From contig JAUPWK010000090.1 of the NCBI GenBank assembly GCA_030916555.1, forward strand, positions 1-14,145: a stretch of DNA of 14,145 bases. The letters run 5' to 3'. The notes beneath the pieces are model-generated. The model was not told the DNA's origin and ran no database searches. It saw only the letters and a list, made by a program, of their open reading frames with translations. Below are positions 1-5,802 of the stretch, one piece after another. The stretch comes from Patescibacteria group bacterium (GTDB lineage Bacteria; Patescibacteriota; Patescibacteriia; UBA9934). Positions within the stretch are counted from its first letter, which is position 1, and every line of letters begins with the position of its first letter. The position numbers were made by a program, and so were the translations under genes.

Positions 1-1
1 A

Positions 2-646
2 AGTGGAAAGATTTATCTGCAAGGTCTAACCTCCATGCTGCCGCCGCTCCTTATGGACCTCAAACCAGAAGACAGTATTCTCGATCTCTGCGCTGCGCCT
101 GGAAGCAAAACAAGTGAAATTGCCATGCTCACAAATAATCAGGCTCAGGTCATTGCCATGGAAGAAAACGATATTCGCTATCAAAAGCTCCTGAACACAC
201 TTCGTATTCAGGGTGCGACGTGTGTGGAAGCGCGACACGGCGATTCAACCCAACTCCACAAAGAATTTCCAAACACGTTTGATAAAGTCTTGGCCGATGT
301 TCCCTGCTCTGCTGAAGGCCGAGTCGATTTCACTGATTTGCGAACCTATAAATACTGGTCAGAAAAAAATATCGTCGCTCACGCCAAGCTTCAGCGTCGC
401 CTTTTACGCTCAGCCGTAGCCTGCCTTAAACCCGGTGGCACCTTAGTGTACTCAACTTGCACGCTAGCACCAGAAGAAAATGAGGGCATGATTGAATGGT
501 TGATTGCCGAATTTCCCTTCATGAAACCCATAGACGTTTCACTCCCCCTCAAGAACGCTCGCGGAACCGCCCACAAAACTATTACCCTTCTCCCAAGCGA
601 AGAAGCGGAAGGATTTTTTGTAGCCAAACTCATCAAAAAAAGCTAG
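2..646 (+). CDS. RNA (cytosine-5)-methyltransferase, NSUN/RsmB-RsmF family (5' partial)
   Basis: The reading frame is open from base 2 and runs off the left edge, so only the C-terminal 214 residues are visible; the Met at base 35 is internal. It is the S-adenosylmethionine-dependent catalytic domain of the NOL1/NOP2/Sun family, which methylates C5 of cytosine in rRNA or tRNA. Seen: the family entry motif YLQGLTSMLPP (fragment residues 5-15), the SAM-binding loop DLCAAPGSKT (28-37), the motif IV PC with the cysteine at about 102 (DVPCSAEGR), and the motif VI TC, the family's catalytic-cysteine motif, at about 152-153 (STCTLAPEENE). The usual C-terminal strand pair follows (LPSEEAEGFFVAKL). 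The substrate cannot be assigned because the N-terminal RNA-binding part is missing; RsmB (16S C967) or RsmF (16S C1407) types are both possible. The stop lies 7 bases before the -35 box of the next gene, with no clear terminator between. Confidence 0.9.
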   Translation, partial: SGKIYLQGLTSMLPPLLMDLKPEDSILDLCAAPGSKTSEIAMLTNNQAQVIAMEENDIRYQKLLNTLRIQGATCVEARHGDSTQLHKEFPNTFDKVLADVPCSAEGRVDFTDLRTYKYWSEKNIVAHAKLQRRLLRSAVACLKPGGTLVYSTCTLAPEENEGMIEWLIAEFPFMKPIDVSLPLKNARGTAHKTITLLPSEEAEGFFVAKLIKKS

Positions 647-653
647 CTTGTGC

Positions 654-682
654 TTGACAAAATCGACTTTTACCAGTAGGTT
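654..682 (+). promoter_or_regulatory. Promoter of the Nudix gene
   Basis: A consensus -35 box TTGACA (654-659), a 17-bp spacer and a weak -10 box TAGGTT (677-682). It begins only 7 bases after the methyltransferase stop codon. The leader can form a 6-bp stem (686-691 with 707-712, one G-U pair) ending right at the ribosome binding site at 713-718. Confidence 0.6.
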
Positions 683-723
683 CCCCGGTCCGATCTATTC
701 AGGAAAGGACTGAGGAGGATTGT

Positions 724-1485
724 TTGAAAGATTCCAAGACGGCAGCACAACAGGCCCTCGAGACCACCGTTCCCACCCCGAAGATCGGGGTGGTGCCGCC
801 GGACATGACGCCCGGCTGGAACATCCAAGTATTCAATACGGCGGGCCACAAGGTGCAGCTCGAGAACGTCGGGCTCATCATCGGACACAACCCGAAGCTC
901 GGCGTGACCTTCACCTACGGGCTGACGCTGGGCGGCTTCGACGGGCTCCAGATCCACGAGACCGGCGGCGGCGGGGCGGTGATCGTCCCGTTCTTCCTGA
1001 AGGGAGGCCAGTGTTACATCGGGGTCGTGGAGCAGCTGCGCCACACCCAGGGCGGACACGTCAACAACGTGCCCCGCGGCTACCGCAAGCCCGGAGAGAA
1101 CGCGCTCGAGAACGCCGTCCGGGAGTTCAACGAAGAGGTGGGTCCGGATACCGACAAGGTGTCGGTGGAGATCTACCCGCTCGGCGGCTCCCCGGTGAAC
1201 GCGAACTCGGCCCACTACGAGACGTGGGGCGTGGACGAAGGCGTCAAGTTCTTCACCTGCGAGATCAGCGCGAACGCGCTCGAGGCGCAGGAAGACGGCA
1301 GCTACGCCTTCCGCGCCGACATGCTCGGCAAGATCGACGACGAGCGCAAGAAGGAGGCCATCTTCGGTGCCAAGTTCATCCCCTGGGACCAGGCGCTCGC
1401 CCTGAACGACGCCTTCACGGTCGTGTGCGTGGCGCGGCTGCTCGCCCACCTCCATCGGGAAGACCTCGTCACCATCGTCATCTGA
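724..1485 (+). CDS. Nudix hydrolase
   Basis: A 253-residue protein of the Nudix superfamily, which hydrolyses nucleoside diphosphates linked to another moiety and needs a divalent metal. The Nudix box G-x5-E-x7-REUxEExGU is complete at residues 119-141 except for proline in the last hydrophobic position: G119, E125, then REFNEEVG at 133-140. The conserved REUxEE glutamates are E134, E137 and E138. The preceding beta sheet includes GGGGAVIVPFF (81-91). About 75 residues precede the usual domain and may bind substrate; substrate cannot be predicted. Start: TTG at 724, chosen because AGGAGG at 713-718 stands 5 nt upstream and no better start exists. The gene is markedly GC-rich (a sampled 60-nt line is 63 percent) with GC-ending codons, unlike the methyltransferase upstream and rarA downstream. 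It is a single-gene unit with its own promoter and terminator, which suggests acquisition or a distinct expression class. Confidence 0.9.
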   Translation: MKDSKTAAQQALETTVPTPKIGVVPPDMTPGWNIQVFNTAGHKVQLENVGLIIGHNPKLGVTFTYGLTLGGFDGLQIHETGGGGAVIVPFFLKGGQCYIGVVEQLRHTQGGHVNNVPRGYRKPGENALENAVREFNEEVGPDTDKVSVEIYPLGGSPVNANSAHYETWGVDEGVKFFTCEISANALEAQEDGSYAFRADMLGKIDDERKKEAIFGAKFIPWDQALALNDAFTVVCVARLLAHLHREDLVTIVI

Positions 1486-1505
1486 TCTACGGATCGGAGA
1501 GTTCT

Positions 1506-1539
1506 ACGGACAACCGAAGCCGGTTGTCCGTTTTATTTT
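1506..1539 (+). terminator. Intrinsic terminator of the Nudix gene
   Basis: An 11-bp perfect stem, ACGGACAACCG (1506-1516) with CGGTTGTCCGT (1521-1531), loop AAGC, followed by TTTATTTT. The next -35 box starts two bases after this U-rich tail. Confidence 0.9.
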
Positions 1540-1540
1540 G

Positions 1541-1569
1541 TTGACGCTCTCCTGGCATTTTGTTATCTG
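1541..1569 (+). promoter_or_regulatory. Promoter of the 1608-2631 gene pair
   Basis: TTGACG (1541-1546), 17-bp spacer, TATCTG (1564-1569). It directly abuts the U-tract of the Nudix terminator. The predicted leader is about 30 nt and ends in the GGAG site at 1599-1602. Confidence 0.7.
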
Positions 1570-1607
1570 TATTCACGTCACACTGTTCATTCAACCCCGG
1601 AGAAAAC

Positions 1608-2207
1608 GTGAGCATGCAGCAATTGAATGGGTTCCTGCTCGCTACAGCAAGGTGTTCGGATGAAGAGGTCGTTCAAGAAGCCATGAAGGCACTTCCAAAG
1701 AATACGGATCTGAGACAACTGCTGCGGTACATCGTCGATCCAATGCATTCGGAAGTCGGCGTCACGACCCTATTCAGAGTGGAGGAAGCTCAAGATCTTG
1801 CCAACTTCTGGCGAGCCTTGGCTGCTATCTACTCTGGACTGCGGAACCAAGACCCGAATAACCGCACGCGCTCATTTGCTCGGGCGCTCGCCTTCATGAG
1901 TCCAGAATGGGCCAAGGGCGAAAACCTAGATGCTCAGTACATCTACTATCTCCGAATGCTCGGACTCATGGTCACAAGGGAGCAGGGGCTCGACTACTCT
2001 ACCAGCCAAACTCTGCTCGGCATTGAAACCGGGCTCAGGCTCGGCTGGATGGAGGCGCACGGTTGGGCCGCGTTCCTGCTCGAGCGGTACGTGAACCGCA
2101 ATGACTGCACAGCCGCCCACACGCTGCTCGACAAGCTCGAAAGGCTGGGATACAACCGTGTGGCTGGACTCGAGCAACTTCCCCGCCTGAGGGCCCACTT
2201 CCACTAG
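1608..2207 (+). CDS. Hypothetical protein, helical, 199 aa
   Basis: I do not recognise a family. The protein has 199 residues, looks mostly alpha-helical, and has no signal peptide or clear membrane segment, so it is probably cytoplasmic. Its C-terminal half reads like helix-hairpin repeats (for example WAAFLLERYVNRND and TLLDKLERLGYNRVAGLEQL). Start: GTG at 1608, 5 nt after GGAG at 1599-1602; the ATG at 1614 is possible but its spacing (11 nt) is worse, and a TTG at 1560 lies in the promoter and is excluded. It is the first gene of a two-gene transcript: the next gene begins 13 bases after its stop, with its own AGGAGG between them. Base composition rises from about 48 percent G+C near the start to about 68 percent in the second half, so the gene is mosaic in composition. 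Confidence 0.75.
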   Translation: MSMQQLNGFLLATARCSDEEVVQEAMKALPKNTDLRQLLRYIVDPMHSEVGVTTLFRVEEAQDLANFWRALAAIYSGLRNQDPNNRTRSFARALAFMSPEWAKGENLDAQYIYYLRMLGLMVTREQGLDYSTSQTLLGIETGLRLGWMEAHGWAAFLLERYVNRNDCTAAHTLLDKLERLGYNRVAGLEQLPRLRAHFH

Positions 2208-2220
2208 CGCAGGAGGCTTC

Positions 2221-2631
2221 GTGTCGGAATACACCAACATCGACGATCTCGAACAGCGGATCCGGCACAGCCAGACGCTATTTCTTCTCGTACGCGCTCG
2301 AAGCGGCTCGGGGGAAGGGCTATTCCGTCTTGGTACAGCCAAGCGCGTCGATCAGGGATTCCAAACCCATGACGAGGTGCTCCTGGAATTCCCGATAAAC
2401 ACCATGCCGTCGCTTAACGAAGGCGATCTGAAACGACTATCGGTCACCTTTGGTCGCAGGTCCGGTGAAAGTCGTATCAACCTGATCGGTAATTTCCAAT
2501 TCGCCGATTCAAGTTACCAGATCATCAATCGGGAAGTGCCACTCTCCCATTTCGTGGCTGAGCTGCACAACTGCGGGGCTTCCTGGACCGAGCTCTGCCA
2601 GGTCCTCATTCGCCTAGCGGTCACCGCCTAG
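2221..2631 (+). CDS. Hypothetical protein, 136 aa
   Basis: No family recognised. A 136-residue soluble protein with no signal peptide or membrane segment. The middle (residues about 40-100) has alternating hydrophobic residues typical of beta strands (EVLLEFPIN, RLSVTFGRR, RINLIGNFQFAD), and the end looks helical (SHFVAELHNCG, WTELCQVLIRLA), so it may be a small alpha/beta fold. Start: GTG at 2221, with AGGAGG at 2211-2216 four bases upstream. It lies 13 bases downstream of the 199-residue gene with no promoter or terminator between, so the two are surely co-transcribed and may act together. The transcript ends at the terminator at 2643-2665. Confidence 0.75.
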   Translation: MSEYTNIDDLEQRIRHSQTLFLLVRARSGSGEGLFRLGTAKRVDQGFQTHDEVLLEFPINTMPSLNEGDLKRLSVTFGRRSGESRINLIGNFQFADSSYQIINREVPLSHFVAELHNCGASWTELCQVLIRLAVTA

Positions 2632-2642
2632 CTGCGATACTC

Positions 2643-2669
2643 ACGGCACCCCGAACGGGTGCCGTTTCT
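2643..2669 (+). terminator. Terminator after the 136-aa gene
   Basis: A 9-bp perfect stem, ACGGCACCC (2643-2651) with GGGTGCCGT (2657-2665), loop CGAAC, followed by a short weak U-tract (TTCTCG). The next -35 box TTGACA starts at 2672. Confidence 0.8.
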
Positions 2670-2671
2670 CG

Positions 2672-2700
2672 TTGACAACACAACACTTATCAGGCACTAT
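2672..2700 (+). promoter_or_regulatory. Promoter of the 114-aa gene
   Basis: Consensus TTGACA (2672-2677), 17-bp spacer, CACTAT (2695-2700). It abuts the preceding terminator. A 5-bp hairpin, GTCGA (2706-2710) with TCGAC (2718-2722), would lie at the very 5' end of the transcript. Confidence 0.7.
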
Positions 2701-2743
2701 CACCCGTCGACTCTTGATCGACTCCCCCATTTTCGGAGGTCAC

Positions 2744-3088
2744 GTGTCCCACTCCCAAACTCCCGAAGCCGTACTAGCACAAACGGTCGAAGAAAACCGC
2801 AAGGTTATGGAGGCGGACGGTTTAAGGTGCAATACGCGCAGCTTCCTGATCAACCTGAAGCTCCTCATGGCCGCAGGTCACGAACAGAGCTGCCAAATGG
2901 GGCTCTTTCTCATCCGACACGCGCTCCTGCACGACGAGACCGTGGAGGCGCGAGAAGCCTTCGATGCACTCCACTGGGGCATTCACCACAACCAGTTCCC
3001 CGCCACCGCGGCGGAATATCGCGAGCTGGAACAGCTCTTCAAGGCCATGCCCGATTGTCCGGCCGAAAGTGCCGGACACCCCGCCTAG
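2744..3088 (+). CDS. Hypothetical protein, helical, 114 aa
   Basis: No family recognised. A 114-residue protein predicted to be largely helical and cytoplasmic; no signal peptide. Visible traits are an acidic N-terminal helix (EAVLAQTVEENRKVMEADG), a hydrophobic helix (FLINLKLLMAAGH), a His-rich middle (IRHALLHDE, LHWGIHHNQF) and three cysteines. Start: GTG at 2744, four bases after GGAGG at 2735-2739; in-frame codons further upstream fall in the promoter. It is a one-gene unit with its own promoter and terminator, and its TAG stop is part of the terminator stem. It is GC-rich with GC-ending codons, like the other accessory genes. Confidence 0.75.
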   Translation: MSHSQTPEAVLAQTVEENRKVMEADGLRCNTRSFLINLKLLMAAGHEQSCQMGLFLIRHALLHDETVEAREAFDALHWGIHHNQFPATAAEYRELEQLFKAMPDCPAESAGHPA

Positions 3089-3123
3089 CGCAGTCCCCAC
3101 CCGGGCTGCGCTGTTCTTTTTTT
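3087..3123 (+). terminator. Terminator of the 114-aa gene
   Basis: Stem AGCGCAGTCC (3087-3096) with GGGCTGCGCT (3103-3112), one G-U pair, then GTTC and seven T (3117-3123). The stop codon (3086-3088) overlaps the left arm. The rarA -35 box follows at 3129. Confidence 0.9.
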
Positions 3124-3128
3124 CACAA

Positions 3129-3157
3129 TTGTCAGAACTCGGTAAAGCTCGTACCCT
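3129..3157 (+). promoter_or_regulatory. rarA promoter, probably giving a leaderless transcript
   Basis: TTGTCA (3129-3134), 17-bp spacer, TACCCT (3152-3157). Only 8 bases separate the -10 box from the ATG at 3166, so transcription should begin at or next to the start codon. Confidence 0.6.
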
Positions 3158-3165
3158 AGTTGGGT

Positions 3166-4443
3166 ATGGATCTGTTTGAAGCTTCGCTTGAAAAAAACCT
3201 AAAATCCGCCTCCCCACTTGCGGACCGCATGCGCCCACAAACGCTTGCTGAATATGCTGGTCAACTTGGCGCTATTGGCGACCATGGCTTTTTAAAAATC
3301 GCTCTCCAAAAAGATGAAATTCCTTCCATGATTTTTTGGGGGCCTCCTGGAGTAGGAAAAACCACGCTGGCACAAATCGTAGCCAACATGACCAAATCAC
3401 GCTATCTCCCATTTAGCGCCGTTTCGGGAAGCGTGAAAGATATACGTGACATTATCAAAGACGCGGAAACGCAACGCAAATATTACGCCAAAAAAACTAT
3501 TTTGTTTGTCGATGAAATTCATCGCTTCAATAAGTCACAGCAAGATGCCTTCCTCCCCGCCGTTGAACGAGGAATCATTACACTGATTGGGGCAACCACT
3601 GAAAATCCTTCGTTCGAAGTCAATGCTGCTCTCCTGTCTCGGTGTCGAGTTGTGGTCCTTGAAAAATTATCTTCCAAAGACATTGAACACGTTTTGCGCA
3701 GAGCCTTGACTGACAAAGAACGCGGACTTGGAAACGAGACGATTGAAATGAATGCAGAGGCCCTGGAGGCACTCGCCAACGTCGCCAATGGTGATGCTCG
3801 GAATGCATTGAATACGCTTGAAATTGCAAGCAAAATTGCCCCAGTCACTCAAGGCAAGATCGTAATCACTAAGGACCTGATTGCTCAAGCACTACAGCGA
3901 ACACATTTGTTATACGACCGTGCTGGCGAGGAACACTACAATATTATCTCAGCGCTCCATAAGTCAATGCGTGGCAACGATGCCAACGCGGCACTCTACT
4001 GGCTTGGACGTATGCTCGAGGCGGGCGAAGAACCGTTGTACATCGCGCGTCGCCTGGTTCGTTTCTCCAGTGAAGACATCGGCCTTGCCGACCCAAATGC
4101 GCTCACGCAAGCGGTAGCCGCGCATCAGGCCTGTCATTTCATTGGCATGCCGGAATGCAATGTCATCCTGGCTCAATGCGTTGCATATCTCGCAATGGCG
4201 CCAAAAAGTAACGCACTCTATGAGGCCTACGGTCAGGTCCAACAAGACATCCGTGATCTTCCAAACGAACCCGTTCCGCTCCACATTCGCAATGCCCCAA
4301 CCAAACTCATGAAAAACCTGGGCTACGGTAAAGGCTACAAATACACCCCCGCATTCGAGAATCCCGAGGATGCCAAACAGGACTTTTTGCCTGACAAACT
4401 CAAAGATCGAAAATACTTGAAAGCTACAAAAAATCGCCCGTAG
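3166..4443 (+). CDS. rarA: Replication-associated recombination protein A (RarA/MgsA, AAA+ ATPase)
   Basis: A 425-residue clamp-loader-like AAA+ ATPase of the RarA/MgsA/WRNIP1 family, which acts at stalled replication forks. Seen: Walker A GPPGVGKT (59-66), Walker B ILFVDEIH (112-119) followed by the family stretch RFNKSQQDAFLP, sensor 1 GATTENPS (142-149), and SRCR with the likely arginine finger (158-161). The C-terminal half carries the family signatures SEDIGLADPNAL and LAMAPKSNALYEAY. Length is normal. Start: ATG at 3166; there is no Shine-Dalgarno, and the -10 box 8 nt upstream points to a leaderless message. An in-frame TTG at 3160 would add two residues but is unlikely. The gene converges with trxB, and its last four codons form the left arm of the shared terminator. 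Confidence 0.97.
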   Translation: MDLFEASLEKNLKSASPLADRMRPQTLAEYAGQLGAIGDHGFLKIALQKDEIPSMIFWGPPGVGKTTLAQIVANMTKSRYLPFSAVSGSVKDIRDIIKDAETQRKYYAKKTILFVDEIHRFNKSQQDAFLPAVERGIITLIGATTENPSFEVNAALLSRCRVVVLEKLSSKDIEHVLRRALTDKERGLGNETIEMNAEALEALANVANGDARNALNTLEIASKIAPVTQGKIVITKDLIAQALQRTHLLYDRAGEEHYNIISALHKSMRGNDANAALYWLGRMLEAGEEPLYIARRLVRFSSEDIGLADPNALTQAVAAHQACHFIGMPECNVILAQCVAYLAMAPKSNALYEAYGQVQQDIRDLPNEPVPLHIRNAPTKLMKNLGYGKGYKYTPAFENPEDAKQDFLPDKLKDRKYLKATKNRP

Positions 4444-4453
4444 GCGATTTTTT
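4428..4453. terminator. Bidirectional terminator between rarA and trxB
   Basis: A perfect 11-bp inverted repeat, AAAAAATCGCC (4428-4438) with GGCGATTTTTT (4443-4453), loop CGTA. The A and T runs make it a terminator on both strands. The rarA stop codon (4441-4443) spans the end of the loop and the start of the right arm, and the trxB stop is 4 bases away. Confidence 0.9.
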
Positions 4454-4457
4454 GGTC

Positions 4458-5381
4458 TTACTCTTGAGCTGCTAACCAGCGTTCAGCGTCAAGCGCTGCC
4501 ATACATCCCGTTCCCGCAGCCGTAATCGCTTGGCGGTAGTAATGGTCTGCTACGTCTCCCGCTGCAAAAACACCTTCTACATTCGTCTTAGTGGATCCAG
4601 GCTCAGTCACAATGTACTGCTTCTCATCGAGCTTAAGGAAGTCTTTGAAAATACCAGTATTCGGAGCATGACCGATAGCTGCAAACACGCCATCAGCAGT
4701 CATTTCTGAAAGCTCACCGGTAACGACATTCTTCAAACGCACTCCGGTGACTTTTTCTTCCCCGAGAATATGATCAATAACCGTATTCATGACAAACGAG
4801 ATCTTCGGGTTCTTCTGAGCACGTTCTAACATGATCCTCGAGGCTCGGAAAGCTTCACTGCGATGAATCAGGGTTACTTTAGTGGCGAATCGAGTTAAGA
4901 AAGTCGCCTCTTCCATGGCTGAATCTCCCCCACCGACAACAACCACTTCTTTCCCGCGGAAGAAGAATCCGTCACAAGTAGCACAAGCTGAAACACCTTT
5001 GCCTTGAAGCTCTTTTTCACCGGGCACATTCAACCACTTGGCTGAGGCTCCGGTTGAGATAATCACTGACTTCGCCTGGTGTTCGACACCAGCTGAAGTT
5101 GTCACCGTAAAGGGTCGCTTGGAAAAATCAACCTTCGCAATTTCTTCCTGACGAATATCAGTATTAAAACGCAATGCCTGCTTCTTCAATTTTTCCATGA
5201 GGTCAGGACCCATGACCCCATCAGCTTCACCCGGCCAATTCTCAACCTCACTTGTGAGCATCAACTGACCACCGGGCTGCAAACCAGCAAACATGAGCGG
5301 CTTAAGCTCCGCGCGAGCAGCGTAAATAGCAGCCGTGTACCCCGCAGGGCCAGAGCCGATAATGATTACTTCATGCACCAT
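4458..5381 (-). CDS. trxB: Thioredoxin reductase (NADPH)
   Basis: A 307-residue low-molecular-weight thioredoxin reductase: an FAD flavoprotein that passes electrons from NADPH to thioredoxin in the cytoplasm. Seen: FAD dinucleotide-binding GSGPAG (9-14), redox-active CATCDG (133-138), NADPH-binding GGGDSA (150-155) with the HRS tail of the pyridine-nucleotide fold, and the C-terminal FAD motif GVFAAGDVAD with the TAAGTGCMAALDAE helix. Length is normal. Start: ATG at 5381, giving the expected MVHEVIIIGSGPAG; no Shine-Dalgarno is present. It lies 85 bases downstream of trxA, its likely partner, on the same strand. The gap is filled by a TAGAC-rich repeat region, and I find no convincing promoter there, so trxB is probably read from infB/trxA. 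Confidence 0.97.
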   Translation of the reverse strand: MVHEVIIIGSGPAGYTAAIYAARAELKPLMFAGLQPGGQLMLTSEVENWPGEADGVMGPDLMEKLKKQALRFNTDIRQEEIAKVDFSKRPFTVTTSAGVEHQAKSVIISTGASAKWLNVPGEKELQGKGVSACATCDGFFFRGKEVVVVGGGDSAMEEATFLTRFATKVTLIHRSEAFRASRIMLERAQKNPKISFVMNTVIDHILGEEKVTGVRLKNVVTGELSEMTADGVFAAIGHAPNTGIFKDFLKLDEKQYIVTEPGSTKTNVEGVFAAGDVADHYYRQAITAAGTGCMAALDAERWLAAQE

Positions 5382-5390
5382 ATGCGTATG

Positions 5391-5470
5391 GGTAGACCGT
5401 AGATAGTATGCGGTAGACAGACGTTAAAAACATTCGCGACCCTGTCTACTGTAAACCGTCTAAAGTCTAC
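5391..5470. repeat. TAGAC-motif repeat region between trxA and trxB
   Basis: Five copies of TAGAC or its complement in 80 bases: GGTAGAC at 5391-5397 and 5412-5418 in one orientation, then GTCTAC at 5444-5449, GTCTA at 5458-5462 and GTCTAC at 5465-5470 in the other. The inner pair forms a perfect 8-bp inverted repeat, GTAGACAG (5413-5420) with CTGTCTAC (5442-5449), around a 21-nt loop. The last copy contains the trxA stop codon. One more TAGAC lies at about 5791, between trxA and infB. No U-tract follows, so it is not a standard terminator. It may be an operator, a processing site or remnants of a short repeat. Confidence 0.55.
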
Positions 5471-5781
5471 TTAACAAAATTTGAGAGTCTCTCCTTAAAA
5501 GTCTCCTTTGACATTGAACCGGAAAAACGACCAACTTCACTCCCGCCCTTCATGATGACAAAGGTTGGAATAGATAACACATTAAAACGCATGGCAAGTT
5601 CAGCATGAGCATCACAATCCACCTTGGCAAACTCAACATCCGCCATTTCACTCGCCAACTCATCGATAATTGGACCCATGACCTTGCATGGACCACACCA
5701 GGTAGCCCAAAAATCAACCAAAACAGGCTTTGTGGACTGAGTAACAAATGCATCAAAACTCGCAGTTGTTAATTCATTCAT
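5467..5781 (-). CDS. trxA: Thioredoxin
   Basis: A 104-residue classical thioredoxin, a cytoplasmic disulfide reductase recycled by TrxB. Seen: active site WCGPC (28-32) in the context DFWATWCGPCK, the buried aspartate D23, the cis-proline at 72 (SIPTFVIMKGG), and the glycine pair before the last helix. Full length, no insertions. Start: ATG at 5781, 21 bases after the infB stop, with no Shine-Dalgarno; the codon context is A/T-rich (GTTGAAAT). The position suggests co-transcription from infB and onward into trxB, so the redox pair rides on a translation-factor transcript. Confidence 0.97.
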   Translation of the reverse strand: MNELTTASFDAFVTQSTKPVLVDFWATWCGPCKVMGPIIDELASEMADVEFAKVDCDAHAELAMRFNVLSIPTFVIMKGGSEVGRFSGSMSKETFKERLSNFVK

Positions 5782-5802
5782 ATTTCAACTTTAGACGTTT
5801 GA

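Noticed and set aside
670..1455. Long minus-strand open frame of 261 codons opposite the Nudix gene
   Set aside because: It is the antisense shadow of a GC-rich gene, where stop codons are rare on the other strand. Its translation is rich in Arg, Val, His and Glu with no motif, and it has no ribosome site. The + strand carries an intact Nudix box.
720..1544. Overlapping + strand open frame of 274 codons
   Set aside because: It is a frame-shifted reading of the Nudix gene, extremely rich in Arg and Pro, and it runs through the Nudix terminator and into the next promoter.
1506..3123. Terminator hairpins of the tandem units as integron attC sites
   Set aside because: They are simple stems followed by U-tracts, with unrelated sequences, no R-box core sites and no integrase in view.
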